Part shown: positions 8,766 through 16,509 of the stretch, piece after piece | How the letters are laid out: each line of letters begins with the position of its first letter | How positions within the stretch are numbered: position 1 is the stretch's first letter | From: Acidimicrobiia bacterium | GTDB taxonomy: Bacteria; Actinomycetota; Acidimicrobiia; IMCC26256; PALSA-555 | Direction: 5' to 3' | NCBI GenBank assembly: GCA_009694295.1 | Contig: SHVJ01000004.1 | Coordinates: 1 to 54,622 of the forward strand | Length of the DNA stretch: 54,622 nt | The notes under the pieces: model-generated | Told to the model about the DNA's origin: nothing | The model's input: only the letters and a program-made list of their open reading frames with translations | The model's database searches: none | Program-made: the position numbers and the translations under genes

Positions 8766-9959
8766 TCACTTCAGAGAGAGAAGGAAGTCGGCGAGGGTTT
8801 CGGCCTCGCTCCGGGTCATATCCGGGTACTTCTTCGTATCACCGTTGGGCGTGTTGTTCGTGAACGATGGCATCCCGACGCAGATGGCGCCCTCGATCGT
8901 CCCAGGCGAACCAAGCCGGCAGTCCTCCGACTGCATCGGGACGAGCGACGGTGCGTCCATGAGCCACTGGATGAGCTTCGAGCGCGTGAGCTCGTAGTAA
9001 CCGCTGGCGAACGTGGCCCGACTCGCGATGTGCGTGAGGTTCGGCCCGTAGGTGCTCACGCCCGAGTCGCCCACTGTGTGGCAGTTCCCGCACTGGAACC
9101 TCGCAGCAAACAGGTCTTCGGCGTCGCTTTCGGCCAGATCCACCGCGGGCCCTTCGCGCTGCGATTCGAGCCAGGCTTCGTACTCCGAAGGGCTCTGCGC
9201 GATCACGCGGAAGCGCATGTTGGCATGAGAGAGACCGCAGTACTCGGCGCACTGGCCGAGGAACACGCCTTCCTCGTCGGCGTGCACCTTCATCTGGTTC
9301 TCGCGGCCGGGGACCACGTCGCGCTTGCCGGCCAGTGCCGGCACCCAGAAGCTGTGCAACACGTTGCATCCGGGACTCGTCGAGCCGTCGGCCTGCGCCT
9401 GACCATTGGGCAGCGACTCGTCACATGCCTCGAGCGTGAGCAACACATCGCGCCCTGTGGGGATGTGCATCTCGTTTGCAGTGACGACGGCCTTGCCGGA
9501 GTCGGTCTTGGGGTAGTCGAACTGCCACCACCACTGCTTGCCGACGACCGTGATCTCGATCGGGTTCTTCGGCTTCTCGTCGAGGTCGAAGATCGTGCTG
9601 ACCGTGGGCACGGCGACGATGAGCAAGATCACCGCCGGCAGGATCGTCCACCCGATCTCGAGCGGCGTGCTGCCGTGCGTCTGCTTCGGCCGTACGTCCA
9701 CACCCGGACGCCGACGGAAGCGAATGGCCATGAAGATCGTCGCCCCGATGACACCGACGCCAACGATTACGGCCACCCAGAGGACCGGAGTAAAGAGGTT
9801 GTCGATCTGCTTGGCGTACTTGCCCTCAGGGCGCAGCGAGTTCTGGTGGTTCTTCGGGCCCGACTCCGTCGAGCAGGCGTTGAGAACCAACGCGAGAGTG
9901 GCGAGCGCCGGGATCCACCATCGTTTGTGGATCGCCCGGCGCGTGCGCTGCAGCCTCAT
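8766..9959 (-). CDS. ctaC: Cytochrome c oxidase subunit II with fused cytochrome c
   Basis: Receives electrons and passes them through CuA to subunit I; the C-terminal haem domain makes this a caa3-type enzyme. The 397 aa run: lipoprotein signal with lipobox Cys29 (LNAC), two membrane helices (about 58-80, 101-125), CuA cupredoxin domain with His202, Cys237, Cys241, His245 and Met248 (CAEYCGLSHANM), and a cytochrome c domain with CGNCH at 290-294 and likely distal Met363. Two insertions each add a cysteine pair (Cys179/Cys198 just before the first CuA ligand; Cys347/Cys360 just before the haem Met). I chose the ATG at 9959 because it gives a proper signal peptide. Confidence 0.95.
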   Translation of the reverse strand: MRLQRTRRAIHKRWWIPALATLALVLNACSTESGPKNHQNSLRPEGKYAKQIDNLFTPVLWVAVIVGVGVIGATIFMAIRFRRRPGVDVRPKQTHGSTPLEIGWTILPAVILLIVAVPTVSTIFDLDEKPKNPIEITVVGKQWWWQFDYPKTDSGKAVVTANEMHIPTGRDVLLTLEACDESLPNGQAQADGSTSPGCNVLHSFWVPALAGKRDVVPGRENQMKVHADEEGVFLGQCAEYCGLSHANMRFRVIAQSPSEYEAWLESQREGPAVDLAESDAEDLFAARFQCGNCHTVGDSGVSTYGPNLTHIASRATFASGYYELTRSKLIQWLMDAPSLVPMQSEDCRLGSPGTIEGAICVGMPSFTNNTPNGDTKKYPDMTRSEAETLADFLLSLK

Positions 9960-9989
9960 CTTCCCCGGTGTCGGTGAGTCTGGCTCTAA

Positions 9990-10008
9990 GCGCTCGGCCC
10001 CCGAGCGC
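9990..10008. promoter_or_regulatory. Hairpin in the era-ctaC spacer
   Basis: GCGCTCGG (9990-9997), a 3-base loop and CCGAGCGC (10001-10008) form a perfect 8-bp stem. It lies 31 bases upstream of the ctaC start in a 96-base gap after era. There is no strong T-run on the minus strand after it. It may end the era transcript or sit in the oxidase leader; the sequence does not decide. Confidence 0.4.
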
Positions 10009-10055
10009 GTCGGCACTCTAACCCCGGCCCGTCGCGAAACAGCAACTTGTGGGAG

Positions 10056-10985
10056 TCAATACCCGAGGCGGTCGAGGGCCTGGGGTCGGCGCTGCCAGTT
10101 CCGCTCCACCCGGACCGTGGTCTCGAGGTAGATCCGGGTGCCCAGGAGCGCCTCGAGCTCCCGCCGCGCCGCCGTGCCCGCCTCCTTGAGCAGCGCTCCA
10201 CCCTTGCCGATCACGATGCCCTTCTGCGAGGCCCGCTCCACCCGCACCACGGCCTGGAGCCGGAGCACGTCGTCGGGATGGTGCCGATCGTCGCCGTCGT
10301 CGTCCATCGGCTCGACCTCGACCGTGATCGAGTGCGGCACCTCCTCGTGGGTCACGAGGAGCAACTGCTCGCGCAGCAGCTCGGCCGCGATGAACATCTC
10401 GGCCTGATCGGTCACCACACCATCGGGGTAGTACTGCGGTCCCTCCGGCAGGCGACTCTCGAGGTCGGCGGCCAATGCATCGACGCCCTCCCCCGAGCGC
10501 GCCGACACCGGGAAGAACGCCTCGAAGTCGCCCAGCCACTCGGACGCACGGCCCAGGTGCTCGACGACCTGGGCGTCCGACGCGGCGTCGGTCTTGTTCA
10601 CCACGAGGATGCGAGGTGTCGCGACCTCCTGCACCATCGCGCTGATGAAGCGGTCACCGCGACCGATCGGTGCGTTCGCCTCGACGACGAAGCAGATCAC
10701 GTCGACCTCACTCAGCGTTGCGCGCGCCCGCTCGTTGGTGCGCTCACCGAGCGCGGTCCGGGGCCGGTGCAGCCCCGGCGTGTCGAGCAGCACGAGCTGA
10801 TGCGTTGGCGACGTGCGCACACCGCGGATCGTGGTGCGGGTGGTCTGCGGCCGCGGCGACGTGATCGCGACCTTGGTTCCGACGAAGCGGTTGACCAGGG
10901 TCGACTTGCCGACGTTGGGTCGACCGACCACGGTGACGAAGCCCGATCGGAAGCCGCCTGATCCGAAGTCGGGCGGGGCCGTCAC
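10056..10985 (-). CDS. era: GTPase Era
   Basis: Essential GTPase that binds the 3' end of 16S rRNA during 30S assembly. The 309-aa protein has the P-loop GRPNVGKS (21-28), G2/switch region TTRTTIRGV, G3 DTPG and G4 NKTD. The C-terminal KH RNA-binding domain shows GIVIGKGGALLKE. The GTG at 10985 overlaps the stop of the upstream CBS-domain gene (GTGA), so the open extension to 11165 is rejected. It is the last gene of phoH-ybeY-corC-like-era, a grouping conserved in many bacteria. Confidence 0.95.
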   Translation of the reverse strand: MTAPPDFGSGGFRSGFVTVVGRPNVGKSTLVNRFVGTKVAITSPRPQTTRTTIRGVRTSPTHQLVLLDTPGLHRPRTALGERTNERARATLSEVDVICFVVEANAPIGRGDRFISAMVQEVATPRILVVNKTDAASDAQVVEHLGRASEWLGDFEAFFPVSARSGEGVDALAADLESRLPEGPQYYPDGVVTDQAEMFIAAELLREQLLLVTHEEVPHSITVEVEPMDDDGDDRHHPDDVLRLQAVVRVERASQKGIVIGKGGALLKEAGTAARRELEALLGTRIYLETTVRVERNWQRRPQALDRLGY

Positions 10986-12268
10986 GATGGGGGCGCGTCG
11001 TCGGCTGGCGGTTCGCTGCTGCGGGCAAGCCGCACGAGGACCGAGACGATCCGGCGGCCTTGAACGACCTCGGTCTTGAAGTCGAAGCCCTGGAACTTGA
11101 CGCTTTCGCTCTCGACGGGCACATGTCCGAGCAGGTTGAACACCAGACCGCCGACCGTGTCCCACTCCTCGTCGGGCAGCTCGACGCCCAGCTCCTCGGA
11201 GAGGTCGTCGATCGGCAGGCTCCCGGCCACGCGGAGCGCGCCATCGGGGAGGTGCTCGATGCCGGGCTCTTCCACGTCGTACTCATCGGTGATCTCACCG
11301 ACGATCTCTTCGAGCAGATCCTCCATCGTGACGACGCCGGCGGTACCGCCGTGCTCGTCGACGACGACGGCCATGTGGAACTGACGTTCCTGCATCTCGT
11401 GCAGCAGCTCCGCGAGTCGCTTCTGCTCGGGGACGAACACGGCTGGGCGCAGCACACCGCGCACCGGCTCTTCCGCGCCGCCACTGCGCGCTCGGCGCAC
11501 GAGATCCTTGAGGTACACAAGCCCGACGATGTTGTCGGTGGTCTCGTCGTATGCCGGAAGCCGTGAGAAGCCGCCTTCGATGGCTCGCTCAATGGCCGCC
11601 TCGATCGGCGCACTCGCTTCGATCGCCACCATGTCGGGGCGTGGCTTCATCACTTCACGCACCACGCTGTCGCCGAACTCAAAGATCGAGTGGATGAGTC
11701 GTCGTTCCTCGCGCTCGATCGACTCTTCGTCGGCCGCCACGTCGGCCATCGTCCGGAGATCCTCTTCCGTGACGAACGGACCTTGCTTGAGCCCGCGCCC
11801 GGGAAGGAGCACGTTCGCGAATCCGATGAGCGCGCGTGAGACCCCGTGCAGCGGCGGGATGTTCGTGATCGCAAAGAGGAAGCCCGACATCGCCAGCGCG
11901 GCGCGGTCGGTGTTCTGGATCGCGTAGGTCTTCGGGATCACTTCACCGACCACGAAGAACAGCACGATCTGGAGCACGAGCCCCATGGCCACGCCGTACG
12001 TGCCGAAGTGCTTCTCCAGCAGGATGCCGATGAGGCTCGCACTGGTGAGCTGCGACACGAGCAAGAGCAGCAGCAGCGAGTTGATCGTCTGCTCGGGCTT
12101 CTCCAACATGCGTGCGAGGCGTGCCGCACCCTTCCGCCCCTCTTCTTCGAGGGTGAGCGCCCGGATCCGGTTCATGCGGGCGAAGGCCATCTCGGCGAGC
12201 GCGAGCAACGTCGAGAACAAGAACAGCACGACGACGATCGCTGTGATCAGCCAGTCGCTCCCGCTCAT
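10982..12268 (-). CDS. CorC/HlyC-type CNNM transporter homologue (DUF21 + CBS pair)
   Basis: Membrane protein of the hemolysin C/CorC family; such proteins are linked to Mg2+ efflux. Layout of the 428 aa: DUF21/CNNM membrane domain with three to four helices (about 1-190), two CBS domains (about 210-335, including AVVVDEHGGTAGVVTMEDLLEEIVGEI), and a C-terminal CorC_HlyC domain. It overlaps ybeY upstream (ATGA) and era downstream (GTGA). Ion specificity cannot be read from the sequence. Confidence 0.9.
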   Translation of the reverse strand: MSGSDWLITAIVVVLFLFSTLLALAEMAFARMNRIRALTLEEEGRKGAARLARMLEKPEQTINSLLLLLLVSQLTSASLIGILLEKHFGTYGVAMGLVLQIVLFFVVGEVIPKTYAIQNTDRAALAMSGFLFAITNIPPLHGVSRALIGFANVLLPGRGLKQGPFVTEEDLRTMADVAADEESIEREERRLIHSIFEFGDSVVREVMKPRPDMVAIEASAPIEAAIERAIEGGFSRLPAYDETTDNIVGLVYLKDLVRRARSGGAEEPVRGVLRPAVFVPEQKRLAELLHEMQERQFHMAVVVDEHGGTAGVVTMEDLLEEIVGEITDEYDVEEPGIEHLPDGALRVAGSLPIDDLSEELGVELPDEEWDTVGGLVFNLLGHVPVESESVKFQGFDFKTEVVQGRRIVSVLVRLARSSEPPADDAPPS

Positions 12269-12879
12269 GGAGTCGATCCCGTCTCGGCCTGGGCAACATC
12301 AGCCTGGGCAGCATCGGCCTCGGCAACATCAGCCTGGGCAGCATCGGCCTGGGCGCCGTCAGGGCGCTCGTTCGCGGCGAACCGGTCGAGCAGCTCGCGT
12401 TCACGGCGCTTCATCCGCTCGGCCTCGGCCGGCTCAGCATGGTCGTAGTCGAGCAGGTGCAGCACGCCGTGCACCACGAGCAACGCGAGCTCGTCGTCGA
12501 CGGCGAGCCCGCGCTCCTCGGCTTGACGCTTTGCCACCGTCGGACACACGACCACATCGCCGAGGACGGTTGGAAGGTCGGTGGGATCGGGCGCTGCGCC
12601 AGGACCCCGGCCGCCCTCATCGGGTTGTCGGCCGCCGGGCGCCACATCGTCGTCGAGCGGGAACGCGAGCACGTCGGTCGGTCCGGGCTCATCGAGGAAG
12701 CGCTCATGCAGATCGGTGATCGCCTGCTCGTCCACGAAGATCACCGAAAGCTCGGCATCGTTCGGCGCGCGCTCTTCTCGCAGCACGAGTTCGGCGAGCC
12801 GCACGAAGCGCAGCACGTCGACGGGTACGGCGTTCTGCTCATCGGCCCCGAACACCTGGACCGGTGCCGACGACCTCAC
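12265..12879 (-). CDS. ybeY: Endoribonuclease YbeY (rRNA maturation factor)
   Basis: Zinc-dependent RNase of 16S rRNA 3'-end maturation and ribosome quality control. The metal site H-x3-H-x5-H is intact as HGVLHLLDYDH, and the preceding strand TDVLAFPLDD is typical. The 204-aa length exceeds the usual 150-170 because of a glycine/proline-rich insert (APGGRQPDEGG onward) and a C-terminal tail of five AQAD-type pentapeptides. GTG start overlapping the phoH stop (GTGA). Confidence 0.93.
   Translation of the reverse strand: MRSSAPVQVFGADEQNAVPVDVLRFVRLAELVLREERAPNDAELSVIFVDEQAITDLHERFLDEPGPTDVLAFPLDDDVAPGGRQPDEGGRGPGAAPDPTDLPTVLGDVVVCPTVAKRQAEERGLAVDDELALLVVHGVLHLLDYDHAEPAEAERMKRRERELLDRFAANERPDGAQADAAQADVAEADAAQADVAQAETGSTP
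12287..12361 (-). repeat. 15-base tandem repeat encoding YbeY tail
   Basis: Five head-to-tail 15-base units (12287, 12302, 12317, 12332, 12347), most reading GCCTGGGCAACATCA or close variants on the plus strand. In ybeY they encode AQADA-AQADV-AEADA-AQADV-AQAET, a low-complexity tail ending 19 bases before the overlap with the next gene. The number of copies may vary between strains. Confidence 0.8.
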
Positions 12880-13838
12880 GCTTCACCCGATGCGCGCTCG
12901 TAGGCATGCACGATGTCCTGCACGATGCGGTGACGGACGACGTCGCCGCGATCGAGATCGACGAACGTCAAGCCGTCGATGTCGTGCAGGATGTTGCGCA
13001 CGGCGAGCAAGCCCGAGTGGTCGCGGCCCGCGGGCAGATCGATCTGCGTGACGTCGCCGGTGATCACGATCCGCGAGCCGAAGCCGAGCCGGGTCAGGAA
13101 CATCTTCATCTGTTCCGGCGTCGTGTTCTGGGCTTCATCGAGGATGATGAACGAGTCGTTGAGTGTGCGACCGCGCATGAAGGCGAGCGGCGCAACCTCG
13201 ATCGTGCCGCGCTCCATGAGGCGCACGACCACTTCCGGCTCCAACATGTCGTACAGCGCGTCGTAGAGCGGTCGGAGATACGGGTCGACCTTCGCGAGCA
13301 TGTCGCCGGGAAGGAACCCGAGGCGCTCGCCGGCTTCCACCGCCGGTCGCGTGAGGATGATGCGGCGGGTTTCCTTGGCCTGGAGGGATTGCACGGCGAG
13401 CGCGACCGCGAGGTAGCTCTTCCCGGTTCCCGCCGGGCCGATCGCGAACGTGACCGTGTTCGCCATCACCGCGTCGACATAGCGCTTCTGGCCCGCGGTC
13501 TTCGGCCGGATCGGCTTGCGACCCTTGAGCACCTCGGTGCCCAGCACCTCGGATGGTCGTTCATCGGCTTTCAGCATTGCGATGGTGCGCCCGAGCCCTT
13601 CTCGATCGAATGTTTGGCCGTCTTGGACCAGGAGCACGAGCTCCTCGAACAGCCGACCGACCCGCTCAGCGTCGTCGGCCTCACCGGTGACGGTGATCTC
13701 GTTGCCTCGCACGTGGATCGTGACGGGGAAGGCGCTCTCGACGATCTTCAGCAGCTCATCGCGTTGGCCCAGCAGGTCCACCATGAGGTGGTTGCCAGGA
13801 ACCAGGACTTTCAGCTGCGTAGAGGACGGGGCGGACAC
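12876..13838 (-). CDS. phoH: PhoH-like ATPase
   Basis: Cytoplasmic P-loop ATPase of the PhoH family, thought to act in RNA metabolism alongside YbeY. The 320-aa protein has an N-terminal small domain, Walker A GPAGTGKS and Walker B FIILDEAQN, followed by ITGDVTQIDLP, all family hallmarks. GTG start at 13838; the leader lacks an obvious Shine-Dalgarno sequence and carries a strong hairpin ending 20 bases before the start. First gene of the phoH-ybeY-CBS-era operon. Confidence 0.93.
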   Translation of the reverse strand: MSAPSSTQLKVLVPGNHLMVDLLGQRDELLKIVESAFPVTIHVRGNEITVTGEADDAERVGRLFEELVLLVQDGQTFDREGLGRTIAMLKADERPSEVLGTEVLKGRKPIRPKTAGQKRYVDAVMANTVTFAIGPAGTGKSYLAVALAVQSLQAKETRRIILTRPAVEAGERLGFLPGDMLAKVDPYLRPLYDALYDMLEPEVVVRLMERGTIEVAPLAFMRGRTLNDSFIILDEAQNTTPEQMKMFLTRLGFGSRIVITGDVTQIDLPAGRDHSGLLAVRNILHDIDGLTFVDLDRGDVVRHRIVQDIVHAYERASGEA

Positions 13839-13858
13839 GGTGTATCGAAGGTTAGTTA

Positions 13859-13884
13859 GACGGGGAGGGCAGGCCCTCCCCGTC
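13859..13884. promoter_or_regulatory. Perfect hairpin just upstream of phoH
   Basis: GACGGGGAGGG (13859-13869), a 4-base loop, and its exact complement (13874-13884) form an 11-bp GC-rich stem. On the minus strand it is followed by TAACTAACCTT and then, 20 bases later, the phoH start. It may terminate the bldD-like transcript or be part of the phoH leader and control its translation. Confidence 0.5.
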
Positions 13885-13922
13885 AGCCCCTCCCAGCGCT
13901 ACCGCTCCCGGAGCGCATTGGT

Positions 13923-13947
13923 CGAGAGGCGGCAAAGCCACCTCTCG
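13923..13947. terminator. Hairpin downstream of the bldD-like gene
   Basis: CGAGAGG-C-GGC, loop AAA, GCC-A-CCTCTCG form a stem of about 11 bp with one mismatch, 52 bases after the bldD-like stop on the minus strand. No clear T-tract follows, so factor-independent termination is only likely, not certain. Confidence 0.4.
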
Positions 13948-13998
13948 GGCGCGCCAGGAGATCCCGCTCTCGCATGAGATTGGCGTGCTTCGCACTGT

Positions 13999-14487
13999 CT
14001 AAGAACCGACGCGGAGGCCTAGTTCTTGGAGGTGGGCGCCGAACTCCTCGGGCTTGCGGCCGAGGACGGCAGCCAGGACCAGCACGTCGTCGCGACGGAT
14101 CGTGAGCATGCGACCGTTGAAGTCTTCTCGCTGGCGCTGGATCGTGGCCGAGTAGCGGGCGAGGATGGCTGCGTCGGGGTGCTCGAGCTGGTTCAGCCGC
14201 ACGAGATCGAGGGTCATCGTGGTGGCCATGCCGGCATCGACCCGGGTGAGGTCGATCTCGACCTCGGGGCCACCCTTGGGCAACAGCTGGTCGGCGGGCA
14301 CGTCGTAGAGCTCAGCGAGGCGCATCAGGCGACCGACGGAGAGCGCCCGTTCCCCACGCTCGTAGGCACCGAGGACGGAGGCCTTGAACTCCTGCCCGGA
14401 CCGGGCCTCCACATCGTGGAGCGACAAACCCTGCTGGCGCCGAATGGCCCGCAGCCGTTCACCGATATGAGTACCCGTGTCGCTCAC
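13999..14487 (-). CDS. bldD: BldD-like transcriptional regulator
   Basis: Helix-turn-helix regulator resembling Streptomyces BldD, a c-di-GMP-controlled repressor of development. The 162-aa protein has an XRE-type HTH (about residues 7-62: IGERLRAIRRQQGLSLHDVE and AYERGERALSVGRLMRLAEL), a short linker, and a BldD-like C-terminal domain (RYSATIQRQREDFNGRMLTI). The c-di-GMP signature of BldD, RGD-x8-RQDD, appears as RED-x8-RRDD (residues 120-134): the Arg and Asp residues are kept and two positions differ. The GTG at 14487 is preceded by GGGGAG at good spacing; the longer open frame to 14688 reads into rsmE. Ligand binding is inferred. Confidence 0.8.
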   Translation of the reverse strand: MSDTGTHIGERLRAIRRQQGLSLHDVEARSGQEFKASVLGAYERGERALSVGRLMRLAELYDVPADQLLPKGGPEVEIDLTRVDAGMATTMTLDLVRLNQLEHPDAAILARYSATIQRQREDFNGRMLTIRRDDVLVLAAVLGRKPEEFGAHLQELGLRVGS

Positions 14488-14548
14488 AGTGGTCTCCCCA
14501 ACCTCTCGTAACCTCGCGCGGAGCGTACCAAAGAGTGTCGCTTTGTGC

Positions 14549-15319
14549 TCACCCTCCGTGGCCCTCACCCAACATTTCCGAGAAATGGCGTCGGGTGGTG
14601 AGCGCCGCCGCCCCGGCGACCGCGGCGGTCTCAGCCCGCAGCACATAGGGTCCGACCCCCAGACGAGGGGCCGAGCCAAAGGCCTCAAGCTCCTCTTCGG
14701 TCAGGCCGCCCTCGGGACCCACCACCAGCAGCCACCCCTCGGGTCCCGGTTCCGCCAGTGCGGCCACGGGATCGCCCTCGCGGTCGGCCACGACGGCCCC
14801 GGGATGGCCGGCCAATGTGAGGAGCGGCACGGGGGCATCGACGACCGTCTGCTTCGACCGCCGCGACTGCATCGCCGCTTCACGAGCGACGATCTCGAGC
14901 CGCTCGACCGCCGTTGCGGCGCGCTTGGCATCCCATCGCACGACCGAGCGGGTCGCGGCGACGGGGATCACGCGATCCACGCCGAGCTCGGTGAGGCGGG
15001 TGACGACCGTCTCGGGCTTCTCGCCTTTCGTGAGCGCGAACGCGACGGCGAGCGTCGGTTCGAGATCGGGTTCGCGTCGAGTGTCGCTCTGCGCTGCGAG
15101 CGCGACCACGTCGCGATCCACGCTGGCCACGACATACTCGCGCCATCGGCCGAACCCGTCGGCCGCTGTGACGAACTCACCCACTCGAAGCCGACGCACC
15201 CGCGCGAGGTGATGACCATCGCGGCCGTCGATCGTCAGTTGCTCGTCGAGACCCTCATCGACAAATACGTGCGCGACCGCGCTCGTCGCCGCGGCCCAGC
15301 CGACCTGCTCAGACGACAC
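14549..15319 (-). CDS. rsmE: 16S rRNA m3U1498 methyltransferase RsmE
   Basis: SPOUT-class, SAM-dependent enzyme methylating U1498 of 16S rRNA. The 256-aa protein has an N-terminal PUA-like domain (GHHLARVRRLRVGE) and a C-terminal SPOUT knot with VVGPEGGLTEEELEAF and the SAM-loop LGPYVLR-like segment LGVGPYVLRAETA. The start is GTG at 15319, inside the last unit of a 14-base tandem repeat that separates it from dnaJ (81 bases upstream). Gene order hrcA-dnaJ-rsmE is common in bacteria. Confidence 0.92.
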   Translation of the reverse strand: MSSEQVGWAAATSAVAHVFVDEGLDEQLTIDGRDGHHLARVRRLRVGEFVTAADGFGRWREYVVASVDRDVVALAAQSDTRREPDLEPTLAVAFALTKGEKPETVVTRLTELGVDRVIPVAATRSVVRWDAKRAATAVERLEIVAREAAMQSRRSKQTVVDAPVPLLTLAGHPGAVVADREGDPVAALAEPGPEGWLLVVGPEGGLTEEELEAFGSAPRLGVGPYVLRAETAAVAGAAALTTRRHFSEMLGEGHGG

Positions 15320-15389
15320 GGTCAGAACGACACGGTCAGAACGACACGGTCAGAACGACACGGTCAGAACGACACGGTCAGAACGACAT
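15317..15389 (-). repeat. 14-base tandem array forming mini-ORFs before rsmE
   Basis: Five identical 14-base units (CACGGTCAGAACGA on the plus strand, 15317-15386) followed by CAT. Read on the minus strand, which is the coding strand, the array spells ATG TCG TTC TGA, then CC, then GTG TCG TTC TGA four times, each separated by CC. The final GTG is the rsmE start. The first ATG lies 10 bases after the dnaJ stop. A ribosome finishing dnaJ could thus reinitiate stepwise through five three-codon ORFs. The structure is seen directly; any function is inference. Confidence 0.85.
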
Positions 15390-15399
15390 GGCCGCTGGG

Positions 15400-16509
15400 T
15401 TAGCGGAACGCAGACCGCAGCCGCGAGCGCACACCCTTGTCGGGGGGTGCCACCTCTTCGCCGCGCAGCTCCGCGAGACGGTGCAGCAACGTCGCTTCTT
15501 CCTCGGACAGGCGCGACGGGATGACGACGTCGACCCGCACGAGGAGATCACCGCGACCGCGACCGCGCAGCGAAGGCACGCCGGCGCCTTTGACGCGGAA
15601 CATCTGTCCGGGTTGGGTGCCGGGCGGCACGGTCAGATCGGTGCCGCCTTCGAGCGTGGGCACGCTCAAGACGGCGCCGAGCGCAGCCTGCGCGACCGAC
15701 AGCGGATGCGCGTGCAAGAGGTCGTCGCCATGGCGCTCGAAGTCGTTGTGCGGCACGACTTGCACGGTGACGTAGAGATCGCCGGGCTCACCACCGCGGG
15801 GCGCCGCCGGACCGCGTCCGGTGAGGCGAAGACGCTGGCCGGCGTCGACCCCGGCCGGGACCTCGACGTCGATGGTGCGCGCGGCTTGCACGCGGCCGTC
15901 GCCCCGGCAGTCCTTGCATTGCGAAAGGACTCGCATACCCGTGCCGGCGCACACGCCGCACGCCGAGGCGGTCACGATCTGCCCGAGGATCGAACGCCGG
16001 ACCTGACGCACCTCGCCCCTCCCGGCGCACACGTCACACAGGGTGGGTTGGGTCCCGGGCTCGCAGCCCAAGCCCTCACAACGGCTGCAAGCCACCGGAA
16101 GGCGGACCTCCATCGTGTGCGTGGTGCCGAAGGCAGCCTCCTCCAGCGTGAGCTCGAGCAGAGCCTCGGCGTCGGGACCACGACCCGGCGCGCCGCCCCG
16201 ACGGTTGCCGAACGGATCGCCGCCGCCCCCGAAGAAGGCATCGAAGAGGTCGCCGAAACCGAACGCGTCGGCACTCGGTCCTGCGCCAGCGCGCCCGCCG
16301 CCGTCGCCGAACACGTCGTAGCGCCGGCGCCGTTCCGGATCGCGCAGCGTCTCGTACGCGACCGAGATCTCCTTGAACTTCTCTTCGTGCGCGGGATCGT
16401 TGTGTCCGCTGTCGGGGTGATAGCGGCGGGCAAGCTCACGGTACGCGCGCTTGAGCTCGTCTTCGGTCGCTGATCGGCTGACGCCGAGCAGCTCGTAGTA
16501 GTCGGTCAC
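15400..16509 (-). CDS. dnaJ: Chaperone protein DnaJ
   Basis: Hsp40 co-chaperone that delivers unfolded proteins to DnaK and stimulates its ATPase. The 369 aa have a J domain with intact HPD (31-33), a Gly/Phe-rich linker (FGDGGGRAGAG...GDLFDAFFGGGG), four CxxCxGxG zinc repeats (CSRCEGLG, CDVCAGRG, CGVCAGTG, CKDCRGDG) and the C-terminal peptide-binding domains. GTG start overlapping the hrcA stop (GTGA), so it should be co-regulated by HrcA/CIRCE. No dnaK or grpE is in the window; this may be a second DnaJ. Confidence 0.95.
   Translation of the reverse strand: MTDYYELLGVSRSATEDELKRAYRELARRYHPDSGHNDPAHEEKFKEISVAYETLRDPERRRRYDVFGDGGGRAGAGPSADAFGFGDLFDAFFGGGGDPFGNRRGGAPGRGPDAEALLELTLEEAAFGTTHTMEVRLPVACSRCEGLGCEPGTQPTLCDVCAGRGEVRQVRRSILGQIVTASACGVCAGTGMRVLSQCKDCRGDGRVQAARTIDVEVPAGVDAGQRLRLTGRGPAAPRGGEPGDLYVTVQVVPHNDFERHGDDLLHAHPLSVAQAALGAVLSVPTLEGGTDLTVPPGTQPGQMFRVKGAGVPSLRGRGRGDLLVRVDVVIPSRLSEEEATLLHRLAELRGEEVAPPDKGVRSRLRSAFR

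Noticed and set aside
15317-15389. Possible CRISPR or iteron array
   Set aside because: Units are 14 bases with no unique spacers, lie between two coupled genes and carry in-phase start/stop codons; neither CRISPR nor a replication origin.
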